64,000 nt of DNA from Rhodospirillaceae bacterium (lineage in GTDB: Bacteria > Pseudomonadota > Alphaproteobacteria > Rhodospirillales > Rhodospirillaceae), in assembly GCA_002737725.1 (NCBI GenBank), contig NSIP01000008.1, forward strand, positions 37,138-101,137. The letters are read 5' to 3'. Positions 33,747-41,829 of this stretch are shown here, piece after piece. The stretch's first letter is position 1. Every line of letters starts with the position of its first letter. The position numbers and the translations under genes are program-made. The notes under the pieces were generated by a model. It was given only the letters and a program-made list of their open reading frames with translations, ran no database searches and was not told where the DNA came from.

Positions 33747-33813
33747 TTAGTGGAGCGGATTTGACATTCGCGGTGGACGTGAGAAGCGAATGTCAAATCC
33801 AAAGCTCCACTAA
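33747..33813 (+). repeat. Dispersed palindromic repeat, copy B
   Basis: The left arm 33747-33771 contains TAGTGGAGC and GGATTTGACATTCGC. The right arm 33786-33813 is its reverse complement with a 3-base bulge (AAA). The result is a 25-bp hairpin with a 14-nt loop, starting 4 bp after the WD40 stop codon. It probably acts as an mRNA end structure whatever its origin. Confidence 0.85.
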
Positions 33814-33827
33814 AACCATATATTTCC

Positions 33828-33902
33828 TAGTGGTCCTCATGATTCTAACATTCGCAAGGTCGCCATCCGAAATAGGATGCGAATGCTAGAATTGGACCAC
33901 TA
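33828..33902 (+). repeat. Dispersed palindromic repeat, copy C
   Basis: Outer arms TAGTGGTCC (33828) and GGACCACTA (ending 33902) enclose inner arms ACATTCGCA (33848-33856) and TGCGAATGC (33878-33886). The core matches copies B and D; the flanks differ from B. The last three bases are, on the minus strand, the TAG stop codon of the MFS gene, so the repeat supplies the end of that coding sequence. Confidence 0.8.
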
Positions 33903-35120
33903 ACTCGTCTTATCTTGCGGCAACTTCATCCGAAAGGTCAGCGCGAGCGCGACGAGCGACAGCACCCCCGCAATCATCAATGCTTCATTCGGGCTGGTAA
34001 AGCGCGCCACGGTTCCCCACAAGGGCGAGCCAAACGCATAGCCGCCCATCAACACAAGATTGAGTAGCGCAAGGCCACGACCGCGGATTTCATCTGGCAG
34101 AATCATCTGCGCGCCGATCTGCATCGATGACATCACAAAGAACCAGGTAAAACCAACGACAGCCGTTAAAGCCCCGAGTGCAAGTATCGACGACACCAGC
34201 GCCATGGCGATGAACGCCAGAGCATTGATGCCCACGGCCCAACTGACGATGACCTCGCGCGAGCGCCCGTGAGCTAAGCGTGGAAAACAGAACACGCCGG
34301 TGATCGCGCCCAGCCCCATGAAACTGAACACCGTGCCGAAGTCGTCGGCCTCGGGCACTTTCACGGGCAGGAGCGCCAGCAGAATCGATGCGACCGTGAA
34401 GAAAAGCCCACCGCGAATCAGTACCGCACGATAGAGCGACGATGTACGTGCGTAACTAAAGGCGCCAAATAAAAGCGAGAGAAACGGTTTGGGCGCCGCG
34501 CGAGGTCGAAGCGGTGCTTTCCAGGTATAGAGTGCGGCGATCACGCCAAGATAACTCAGCGCATTAAAGGCCATGATCCCAGCGGCACCGAACGCGGGGA
34601 TCAATGCGCCAGCTAAAGACGGTCCTAAAATACGCGCACCATTGTTGGTCAGGGAATAGATGGCGACCGCTTGGGGAACTTCTTTCATACCCACCAGATC
34701 AGCCCAGATCGCCGACTGTGAGGGTGTATTGAGTGCAAAGCCAACCGCAAACAGGGCCAGCAACGCTAAAAGGCCCCAGCCACTTTGCACATCAGCCAAT
34801 ACCAAGGCAGTCACCGCGCAGGCCGCCAGCATCATCCAGATCTGCGAAAACATCATGAATTTGCGGCGGTCGAGCATGTCGACCCACGTCCCCGCCGGCA
34901 GAAGCAATAAGGCAGGTGGAACGAACAGCGCCGTTTGGACCAGCGAGACCATCAAGGGGTCGCCGTCCGTCCAGATTCGCATCAGATACGCCGCAGCCAC
35001 GGTTTGCATCCAATAGCCGGTATTAGAAACGGCCATCGCCCCCATGAGGTTGCGAAACGCAGGCCGTTTCAGCGGCGTCCAGAGTGAGGGCGGCGGGGTG
35101 GACGAGTCGGTCACATTCAA
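33900..35120 (-). CDS. MFS transporter
   Basis: This 406-residue protein has about twelve membrane helices and belongs to the MFS branch with EntS-like exporters (MFS_3). It starts with a soluble 20-residue leader, then RPAFRNLMGAMAVSNTGYWM. The loop between helices 2 and 3 has WVDMLDRRKFMMFSQIWMML, matching the family's G..aDr.drr motif. It is probably an efflux pump of unknown substrate. Its stop codon lies inside repeat copy C. The 5' end is divergent from dnaB. Confidence 0.85.
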   Translation of the reverse strand: MNVTDSSTPPPSLWTPLKRPAFRNLMGAMAVSNTGYWMQTVAAAYLMRIWTDGDPLMVSLVQTALFVPPALLLLPAGTWVDMLDRRKFMMFSQIWMMLAACAVTALVLADVQSGWGLLALLALFAVGFALNTPSQSAIWADLVGMKEVPQAVAIYSLTNNGARILGPSLAGALIPAFGAAGIMAFNALSYLGVIAALYTWKAPLRPRAAPKPFLSLLFGAFSYARTSSLYRAVLIRGGLFFTVASILLALLPVKVPEADDFGTVFSFMGLGAITGVFCFPRLAHGRSREVIVSWAVGINALAFIAMALVSSILALGALTAVVGFTWFFVMSSMQIGAQMILPDEIRGRGLALLNLVLMGGYAFGSPLWGTVARFTSPNEALMIAGVLSLVALALTFRMKLPQDKTS

Positions 35121-35239
35121 TCAACTTCTCTGAGGTTTGCGCCAGCCATAGCATGCGATGAAGGTGGTTTTGGGAGCATTGGAAACTCGATCATGCGGTG
35201 AACGTCTCACGGAAACCCATATTGCCCCCAGCTTTAAGG

Positions 35240-35248
35240 TTATCCACA
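35240..35248 (+). promoter_or_regulatory. DnaA-box-like site upstream of dnaB
   Basis: TTATCCACA is a perfect match to the DnaA box consensus TTWTNCACA, 75 bp before the dnaB start. A weaker inverted copy, TTGTGGTTATT, lies at 35274-35284, with the AT-rich stretch AAAAAAATATTTTATG between. DnaA could therefore influence dnaB transcription. A single box can occur by chance. Confidence 0.45.
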
Positions 35249-35322
35249 AGCCCAAAAAAATATTTTATGCTGTTTGTGGTTATTCTTTGGCGTGCCGGGC
35301 TTGTCCTGACTATGACGGCATC

Positions 35323-36861
35323 ATGAATTCCCCACTTCTGAAATCAATCGACACAAGCGGTCCCGTGTCTTCGGCGTTCCGTGCGCCCCCGCAGAATATC
35401 GACGCAGAAAAGGCGTTGCTGGGTGCTATTATGATGAATAACCGCTCCTACGAGCGGGTTTCGGACTTTTTGTTGCCCGATCATTTTTCCGACCCGGCAA
35501 ACGCGCGCATTTACCAGGCCTGCATGCGACTGCTGGAACAAGGCCACCAGGCTAACCCGGTCACGTTAAAAACATATTTGGAACGCGACGAGGCGATTAT
35601 CGCCGCAGGGGGCATGACCTATATCGCGGCACTAGCGGGCACGGTTGTCACCGTCATCAACGCAGGTGACTACGGCAAGCTAATCTATGACCTGTTTTTA
35701 CGCCGCCAGTTGATTGCGCTGGGCGATGACATGGTCAATGACGCCTTCGACGTCATGCCAGATGAAACCGCGCTGAACCAAATTGAGAAATCCGAGCAAA
35801 AACTGTTCGATTTAGCGTCCAGCGGAACCACCGAAGGCGGCTTTCAGACGTTCGAACTTTCCGTCAAGCAAGCCATTCAGACGGCTGAATCTGCGCATCG
35901 TCGCGAAGGCGCGTTGGCTGGCGTCACGACAGGGCTGATCGATCTCGACCGCAAGCTTGGCGGATTACATAAATCTGACTTGCTGATCTTGGCAGGTCGC
36001 CCGTCCATGGGCAAAACGGCCCTGGCCACCACCATCGCCTTCAATGCCGCCGAGCATTACTTGACCACCGAGTCCCTTGAGGATCGCGGCAAGGTCGTGG
36101 CGTTCTTCTCGCTCGAAATGTCCTCGGAGCAGCTCGCAACACGTATCTTGTCAGAGCAAGCCCGCGTCTCAAGCCACGACATCCGCACCGGCAAACTCTC
36201 GAACGAGAATTTTGCGAGGCTGGTGAGTTCCAGTAACGACCTCAGCACCATGCCGCTGTATATTGATGACACGCCCGCCGTTACGGTGTCAGCTATCCGC
36301 ACGCGTTGTCGTCGGCTTGCGCGCACACCCCGCAAAGGGGCCACGGATCCGGCGGCCAGCAGCTTGGGGCTGATCGTGATCGATTATCTGCAATTGATTG
36401 CGCCCAATCGCGGTGAGCGCAGCGAAAATCGCGTACAGGAAATTTCAGCCATCACGCGCGGACTGAAAGCGCTGGCGAAAGAACTGAATGTACCGGTGCT
36501 CGCGCTGTCGCAGCTCAGCCGCGCGGTTGAGCAACGCGAAGACAAACGTCCGCAACTGTCGGACTTGCGCGAATCAGGCACCATTGAGCAGGACTCGGAC
36601 GTCGTGATGTTTGTCTACCGCGAGCAGTATTACCTGGAACGCATGGAGCCCCAGGAAAAGCCCGAGGAATCGGTCGAGCGCTTCAACGAGCGCTTCAACA
36701 AATGGAAGCAAAGCTGCGAGCGCGTTCACAACATCGCCGAAGTCATTATTGCCAAGCAGCGCCACGGGCCCATCGGCGCCGAGAAACTACACTTCGACCC
36801 TAGTTTCACTCACTTCTCGGATTACATCGATTCGGGGATGGTTCCCGCTGGGCCGGAATAG
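35323..36861 (+). CDS. dnaB: Replicative DNA helicase DnaB
   Basis: I start at the ATG at 35323, giving 512 residues (MNSPLLKSIDTSGPVSSAFR); the open frame extends 55 codons upstream without family similarity. The N-terminal primase-interacting domain begins PPQNIDAEKALLGAIMMNN. The RecA-like helicase core has Walker A GRPSMGKTA at 225-233, FFSLEMSSEQLATRI, Walker B LIVIDYLQLI, and LSRAVEQREDKRPQLSDLRE, ending with RHGPIGAEKLHFDP. DnaB unwinds DNA at the replication fork. No intein is present. Confidence 0.96.
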   Translation: MNSPLLKSIDTSGPVSSAFRAPPQNIDAEKALLGAIMMNNRSYERVSDFLLPDHFSDPANARIYQACMRLLEQGHQANPVTLKTYLERDEAIIAAGGMTYIAALAGTVVTVINAGDYGKLIYDLFLRRQLIALGDDMVNDAFDVMPDETALNQIEKSEQKLFDLASSGTTEGGFQTFELSVKQAIQTAESAHRREGALAGVTTGLIDLDRKLGGLHKSDLLILAGRPSMGKTALATTIAFNAAEHYLTTESLEDRGKVVAFFSLEMSSEQLATRILSEQARVSSHDIRTGKLSNENFARLVSSSNDLSTMPLYIDDTPAVTVSAIRTRCRRLARTPRKGATDPAASSLGLIVIDYLQLIAPNRGERSENRVQEISAITRGLKALAKELNVPVLALSQLSRAVEQREDKRPQLSDLRESGTIEQDSDVVMFVYREQYYLERMEPQEKPEESVERFNERFNKWKQSCERVHNIAEVIIAKQRHGPIGAEKLHFDPSFTHFSDYIDSGMVPAGPE

Positions 36862-36879
36862 CGATTGATATACTGGCCT

Positions 36880-36920
36880 GCCCCAATAAAGCCGTAAAAG
36901 GCTTGCATTAGGGGCTTTCT
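36880..36920 (+). terminator. Probable terminator after dnaB
   Basis: GCCCC-AATA-AAGCC (36880-36893) can pair with GGCTT-GCATTA-GGGGC (36900-36915), and TTTCTCTT follows. The stem has an internal loop and the T-tract is short, so termination may be partial, with read-through into alr. Confidence 0.45.
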
Positions 36921-36951
36921 CTTCCGCTCGTTTTGTGATTCTTAAATCGCG

Positions 36952-38130
36952 ATGTTGTCCCGCACAGCCACCCCGGGCCGAAGCGTTTCGCGCCCTGAAG
37001 ACCGCGCCGGTGCCATTCTGACCGTCGATCTGGCGGCCCTGGTGGAAAACTGGCGTATTCTAAAAAAGCGCGCACAGCCCGGTTGCGATATGGGCGCGGT
37101 GGTGAAAGCCGATGCCTACGGGTTGGGCCTGGGACAGGTGGCCACAGCGCTGAAGCTGGCAGGCTGCAACACCTTCTATGTCGCCCACCTGGACGGTGCC
37201 ATTTCATTACGCCAGATCATCGGGCCCGACCCGCGCATTGCCTGTCTGAATGGCCCCAATAAGGGCACCGAACGTGACCACATCGCCTTTCGCATCATGC
37301 CGGTGCTGAGCACGCCCGAGCACATCAAGGCCTGGTGCGCCTTCGCGCTGAAGGAAGAAGTCCTGCATGAAAGTATCGTGCAGGTCGATACCGGCATGAA
37401 CCGGCTGGGCCTGTCGGAGCGGGAGTTTAATGGCCTGATAGCCGAACCCGATGGGTTCCTGGGCCTCCATCCCCAAATGCTCATGAGCCACCTTGCTTGC
37501 GCCGACGAAGCGCAACACCCCATGAACCGAGCACAACTGGTGCTCTTCCGCACCATGTTGGGGGCATTCCGTACACGCTTTCCCGACGCCAAGGCCTCGC
37601 TGGCCAATTCAGGCGGTGTCGTGCTGGGGCATGATTGGCATTTTGATTATGCGCGCCCCGGCGTGGCGCTGTATGGCGTGAACCCCATGCACAGCGGCGG
37701 CCAGCCCATGTTGCCGGTGGTCAATCTGAAGGCGCGCATCATCCAGGTGCGTCGCGTTGACACCCCGGGACGCGTTGGATATGGTGCCGACGCAAGCGTC
37801 CGCGAAGGCGCTAAAATCGCAACTGTTTCAATGGGTTATGCCGACGGATACCTGCGCGCTTTAGGGTCATCTGGTGTCGGCGTTCTTGACGGGATTAAAG
37901 TTCCCGTCCTTGGGCGAGTGTCGATGGATTTGACCACCTACGATGTCTCAAATGTGCCCGACAGCGCCACACTTCCTGGTGGCTTTATCGATATCATCTC
38001 GCATGTTGTGACCGTGAATGACGTGGCCAAAGCTGCGGGCACCATCGGCTATGAAATTCTGACCTCATTGGGTAATCGGTTTCATCGGCGCTACTTGCCA
38101 GCCCCTATCGCGCGGGTCGGGCAGATATGA
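36952..38130 (+). CDS. alr: Alanine racemase
   Basis: The 392-residue PLP enzyme makes D-alanine for peptidoglycan. The Schiff-base Lys is residue 52 in GAVVKADAYGLG. The second catalytic residue is the Tyr in GRVGYGADASV at about 280, and DTGMNRLGL and YARPGVALYG are typical. A non-conserved 20-residue leader precedes the domain. The stop overlaps the mlaE start (ATGA), which ties cell wall precursor supply to lipid transport genes in one transcript. Confidence 0.96.
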   Translation: MLSRTATPGRSVSRPEDRAGAILTVDLAALVENWRILKKRAQPGCDMGAVVKADAYGLGLGQVATALKLAGCNTFYVAHLDGAISLRQIIGPDPRIACLNGPNKGTERDHIAFRIMPVLSTPEHIKAWCAFALKEEVLHESIVQVDTGMNRLGLSEREFNGLIAEPDGFLGLHPQMLMSHLACADEAQHPMNRAQLVLFRTMLGAFRTRFPDAKASLANSGGVVLGHDWHFDYARPGVALYGVNPMHSGGQPMLPVVNLKARIIQVRRVDTPGRVGYGADASVREGAKIATVSMGYADGYLRALGSSGVGVLDGIKVPVLGRVSMDLTTYDVSNVPDSATLPGGFIDIISHVVTVNDVAKAAGTIGYEILTSLGNRFHRRYLPAPIARVGQI

Positions 38131-38900
38131 ATTTTCTCGCACTCATCGGTCGCGTGGTTCTGGGCTTTCTCGGACATATCGGGCGGCTGACAATTTTTGC
38201 AGGCACGGCGATTTCGCATTGCGTCAGACCACCGCTGTATCCGCGCCTGATCGGCCAGCAAATGATCGATATTGGTTACTACTCGCTGCCCGTTGTGGGG
38301 CTGACGGCGATCTTTTCAGGAATGGTCTTGGCGCTGCAAAGCTATACCGGCTTTGCGCGCTTCTCGGCCGAAAGTGCCGTGGCAAATGTTGTGGTGCTGT
38401 CCATCACGCGCGAACTTGGACCCGTGTTGGCGGGGTTGATGGTGGCCGGGCGCATCGGCGCGTCGATGGCGGCTGAAATCGGCACCATGCGCGTCACCGA
38501 GCAAATCGATGCGCTGACGACGCTATCAACCAACCCATTTAAATATCTCGTCGTGCCGCGTTTGGTGGCCGGCGTGCTGATGCTACCCCTGCTGGTGCTG
38601 GTGGCCGACATCATTGGCGTCTTCGGGGGTTATCTCGTCGGCGTTTATAAGCTTGGGTTTAACGCTGGCGTTTACATCAACTCGACCGTGGATTTTCTTG
38701 AGCCCCTCGACGTGATCTCTGGGCTCGTCAAAGCCAGCGTGTTTGGTTTCTTGATCGCGCTCATGGGCTGCTACAACGGCTATTATTCAAAAGGTGGCGC
38801 GCAAGGCGTCGGTGCGGCCACCACCAACGCCGTGGTGTCGGCCTCGATCCTCATCTTGACGTCGAACTACCTGATTACAGAACTCTTCTTCGCCAGCTGA
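38127..38900 (+). CDS. mlaE: MlaE family ABC transporter permease
   Basis: The 257-residue inner-membrane protein has the MlaE signature GLTAIFSGMVLALQSYTGFA, the coupling segment TRELGPVLAGLMVAGRIGAS with AAEIGTMRVTEQIDAL, and five or six hydrophobic helices. MlaE and MlaF form the core of a phospholipid transporter between inner and outer membranes. The partner genes mlaD and mlaC are not here. The start overlaps alr and the stop touches the mlaF start. Confidence 0.93.
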   Translation: MNFLALIGRVVLGFLGHIGRLTIFAGTAISHCVRPPLYPRLIGQQMIDIGYYSLPVVGLTAIFSGMVLALQSYTGFARFSAESAVANVVVLSITRELGPVLAGLMVAGRIGASMAAEIGTMRVTEQIDALTTLSTNPFKYLVVPRLVAGVLMLPLLVLVADIIGVFGGYLVGVYKLGFNAGVYINSTVDFLEPLDVISGLVKASVFGFLIALMGCYNGYYSKGGAQGVGAATTNAVVSASILILTSNYLITELFFAS

Positions 38901-39679
38901 TGATCATGACCACCCCGCCCAAAATTCATCTCAAAGATGTGCGCAAGGCGTTTGGCGATAAACAAGTGTTGAGCGGCGTTGATCTTGATATTGCGCCAGC
39001 CGAATCAGTGGTCATCATCGGCGGATCGGGGACCGGGAAATCGGTGCTCATCAAATGCATCTTAGGTATCCTCACGGCCGATTCCGGCACTATCGAAGTC
39101 GACGGCACCGACGTCACGCATACGCCTGCGGGCAGCCGCGTGGTTGTGAACAAAAAATTCGGAATGCTGTTTCAAAGTGCGGCGCTGTTTGACAGTTTGC
39201 CAGTCTGGGAAAATGTCGCCTTCGGGTTAATCCAAGGCGAGCAGATGAACCGCGATGAAGCCCGGCACCGCGCCATCGAGACGCTGGCCAAAGTTGGGCT
39301 TGCACCTGAAGTGGGTGATTTGTCGCCATCCGAGTTGTCTGGCGGGATGCAAAAACGCGTGGGCTTGGCGCGCGCCATCGCTGGCAACCCCGAGATCGTT
39401 TTTTTTGATGAGCCGACCACGGGCCTTGATCCGATTATGGCCGACGTCATCAATGATCTGATTATTACGTGCGTGAAAGACAAGGGCATCACGGCGCTGA
39501 GCATCACCCACGACATGCATTCGGCGCGGAAAATTGGCGACCGGATTGCAATGATTTACGAGGGCCGCTTGATTTGGGTGGGCAAGGCCAAGGATGTCGA
39601 CACGGCGGGTAACGCCTTCGTCGACCAATTCGTCCATGGCCGCGCTGAAGGCCCGATTAAGATGCAATTGCGTCGTTAG
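38900..39679 (+). CDS. mlaF: MlaF family ABC transporter ATP-binding protein
   Basis: The 259-residue ATPase has Walker A IGGSGTGKSVLIKCI (residues 45-59), signature LSGGMQKRVGLARAI, Walker B EIVFFDEPTTGLDP and the switch His in SITHDMHSARKI. The C-terminal FVDQFVHGRAEGPI motif is shared with MlaF and TTG2A. The first ATG overlaps the mlaE stop; a second ATG six bases later is equally possible. It energises MlaE. Confidence 0.93.
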   Translation: MIMTTPPKIHLKDVRKAFGDKQVLSGVDLDIAPAESVVIIGGSGTGKSVLIKCILGILTADSGTIEVDGTDVTHTPAGSRVVVNKKFGMLFQSAALFDSLPVWENVAFGLIQGEQMNRDEARHRAIETLAKVGLAPEVGDLSPSELSGGMQKRVGLARAIAGNPEIVFFDEPTTGLDPIMADVINDLIITCVKDKGITALSITHDMHSARKIGDRIAMIYEGRLIWVGKAKDVDTAGNAFVDQFVHGRAEGPIKMQLRR

Positions 39680-39706
39680 CAACGCGACGGCGCACAAGGG
39701 AATGTA

Positions 39707-41110
39707 ATGGCCAAAGCCAAAGCCATGTTTGTTTGCCAAAGCTGTGGCGCCACCACCACCAAGTGGCAGGGCAAATGCGACTCCTGTGGTGAGTGGAATA
39801 CCATGGCTGAAGAAACGCCCCGCGCCCTGCCCAAGGGTGCGACGGGCGGCAAAGGTGGCAGTAAAATTGCGTTTGTCAGCTTGAAGGGGCAATCGGCCGC
39901 GCCGCCGCGCCGCAAAATGGGCATCAGCGAGTTTGATCGTGTGTGCGGCGGTGGTTTAGTCGCGGGCTCGGCGATTTTGGTGGGTGGCGATCCGGGGATC
40001 GGCAAGTCAACGTTACTTCTGCAAGCTTGCGCCGGACTGACGGGAGCCAGTTGCGCTTATATCACGGGTGAAGAATCCATCGACCAAGTGCGCTTGCGGG
40101 CCACGCGCTTAGGCCTTGAAGGCGCGCCGGTTCATTTGGCTTCGGCCACCAACGTACGTGATGTCGTGGCAAGCCTTGAGAACATGCCCGCGCTTGATGT
40201 GGCGGTGATTGATTCTATCCAAACCATGTATGCCGACACGGTTGATTCGGCGCCAGGCACCGTGACTCAGGTTCGCACCTGCGCCCATGAACTCATCCAA
40301 GTTGCCAAACGACGTGGCTTTGCATTGTTCCTAGTCGGCCACGTCACCAAAGAAGGCACGTTGGCAGGACCGCGCGTGCTGGAACATATGGTGGATACGG
40401 TTTTGTATTTCGAGGGCGACCGCGGCCATCAGTTTCGAATTTTACGCGCGGTGAAAAACCGCTTCGGGCCTACCGATGAGATTGGCGTGTTTGAGATGAC
40501 CGACTTGGGTTTGCGTGAAGTCACGAACCCTTCGGCGCTTTTTCTGGCGGAGCGGCGTGGCAATGTCAGCGGAAGTTGCGTCTTTGCCGGGATCGAGGGC
40601 ACACGACCGGTGTTGGTCGAGATTCAAGCCTTGGTGGCACCCACCACTTTTGGCACGCCCAGGCGCGCTGTGGTGGGCTGGGATATGGGCCGCCTGAACA
40701 TGGTCACGGCGGTGCTCGAGTCGCGCTGTGGGGTTGCGATGGGCTCGAACGATATCTATCTCAATGTCGCAGGCGGCTTACGAATACAAGAACCCGCAGC
40801 CGACCTCGCTGTCGCCGCAGCATTATTATCAGCGCTATCGAGCGAGCCCGTACCCGCAGAAGCTGTTGTGTTTGGCGAAATTGGACTGTCGGGCGAAGTC
40901 CGCGCCGTCGCGCAACGCGATTTGCGGCTGAAAGAAGCCGGAAAACTGGGCTTCAAGCGCGCCTGGGCCCCAAAGCCGAGCACAGCGCCAGATAAGCGCA
41001 GTGCCAAACCCACAAGCGGCGAGATTGCCGTGAAAGATATCGGCCACGTGCAAGACATTGTCTCACTCTTTGGCATTGATGCCACCGAACGAACCAGAAG
41101 CGGGCACTGA
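39707..41110 (+). CDS. radA: DNA repair protein RadA
   Basis: The 467-residue RecA-like protein helps process recombination intermediates. An N-terminal zinc finger has Cys10, 13, 24 and 27 (FVCQSCGATTTKWQGKCDSC). Walker A is GGDPGIGKSTLL at 93-104, and the RadA-specific AVKNRFGPTDEIGVFEM follows. The C-terminal Lon-protease-like domain is intact (LNVAGGLRIQEPAADLAVAA) with GEIGLSGEVRAV. It overlaps cvpA by one base (TGATG). Confidence 0.96.
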   Translation: MAKAKAMFVCQSCGATTTKWQGKCDSCGEWNTMAEETPRALPKGATGGKGGSKIAFVSLKGQSAAPPRRKMGISEFDRVCGGGLVAGSAILVGGDPGIGKSTLLLQACAGLTGASCAYITGEESIDQVRLRATRLGLEGAPVHLASATNVRDVVASLENMPALDVAVIDSIQTMYADTVDSAPGTVTQVRTCAHELIQVAKRRGFALFLVGHVTKEGTLAGPRVLEHMVDTVLYFEGDRGHQFRILRAVKNRFGPTDEIGVFEMTDLGLREVTNPSALFLAERRGNVSGSCVFAGIEGTRPVLVEIQALVAPTTFGTPRRAVVGWDMGRLNMVTAVLESRCGVAMGSNDIYLNVAGGLRIQEPAADLAVAAALLSALSSEPVPAEAVVFGEIGLSGEVRAVAQRDLRLKEAGKLGFKRAWAPKPSTAPDKRSAKPTSGEIAVKDIGHVQDIVSLFGIDATERTRSGH

Positions 41111-41829
41111 TGGACTCAATCCCGATCAACGGCTTGGATCTTGCAGTGATCATCGCGCTGCTGGTCTCGGCATTACTGGCGTTCATGCGCGGATTTGTTC
41201 ACGAAGTTTTATCCATCGGCGCATGGGTTGGGGCCTCGTTGACCGCGCTTTATGGCCTGCCGCTGGCTCAGCCCTTTGTACGCAAAACCATCCCCATCGA
41301 CTGGGCCGCAGACGCTGCCGCCGCCGTTGTGCTGTTCTTGGCTGCTTTATTGGTGCTGTCGTTCATCACCAACAGCCTGTCAAAGACCATCCAAGCCAGC
41401 GCCATGAATAACTTGGATCGATCCTTAGGCTTTGTCTTCGGTTTGGCCCGTGCGGCAGTGATTCTGTCGATTCTGCTCATTGCTACCGACTGGCTGATGG
41501 ACAAGACCGCGCGGCCCGTCTGGATGCAAAAAGCCAAGACTTTGCCAGCCATTGAGTTGGGGGCAAATGTTCTGAAAGACTTGATGCCAGATAGCTTTAT
41601 CGCTGCGGAGGATGCTGCTAAAGAAGCCGCCGATACGGCCAAGGATGCCCTGGAATTGAAGCAGACACTTGATCGCCTGACGCAGCCCACACCAACCGCC
41701 GAGCCGACGGCCAACACCCCGACCACATCTGACCCGAAGACGCCGCCACCTGCCGAAAAACCCGCCTACGACAACAAAGAGCGCCGCGACATGGAACGAC
41801 TCTTGCAAAGCACTGAGACACCGAAATGA
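41110..41829 (+). CDS. cvpA: CvpA family membrane protein
   Basis: The 239-residue protein has four membrane helices in the first 160 residues, with GLDLAVIIALLVSALLAFMR and GFVHEVLSIGAWVGA as family signatures. NNLDRSLGFVFGLARAAVIL is also conserved. The C-terminal third is hydrophilic and Pro/Thr-rich, probably disordered. CvpA is linked to colicin V production and envelope function in other bacteria; its exact role is unknown. It is tightly packed between radA and purF, which is the standard arrangement. Confidence 0.9.
   Translation: MDSIPINGLDLAVIIALLVSALLAFMRGFVHEVLSIGAWVGASLTALYGLPLAQPFVRKTIPIDWAADAAAAVVLFLAALLVLSFITNSLSKTIQASAMNNLDRSLGFVFGLARAAVILSILLIATDWLMDKTARPVWMQKAKTLPAIELGANVLKDLMPDSFIAAEDAAKEAADTAKDALELKQTLDRLTQPTPTAEPTANTPTTSDPKTPPPAEKPAYDNKERRDMERLLQSTETPK

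Noticed and set aside
33747..33902. Ordinary pair of intrinsic terminators
   Set aside because: Neither hairpin is followed by a T-tract, and the arms recur at other loci with the same sequence, so repeats explain them better.
38127..39679. New transporter system of two genes
   Set aside because: Both proteins are ordinary MlaE and MlaF, in a position known from other alphaproteobacteria.
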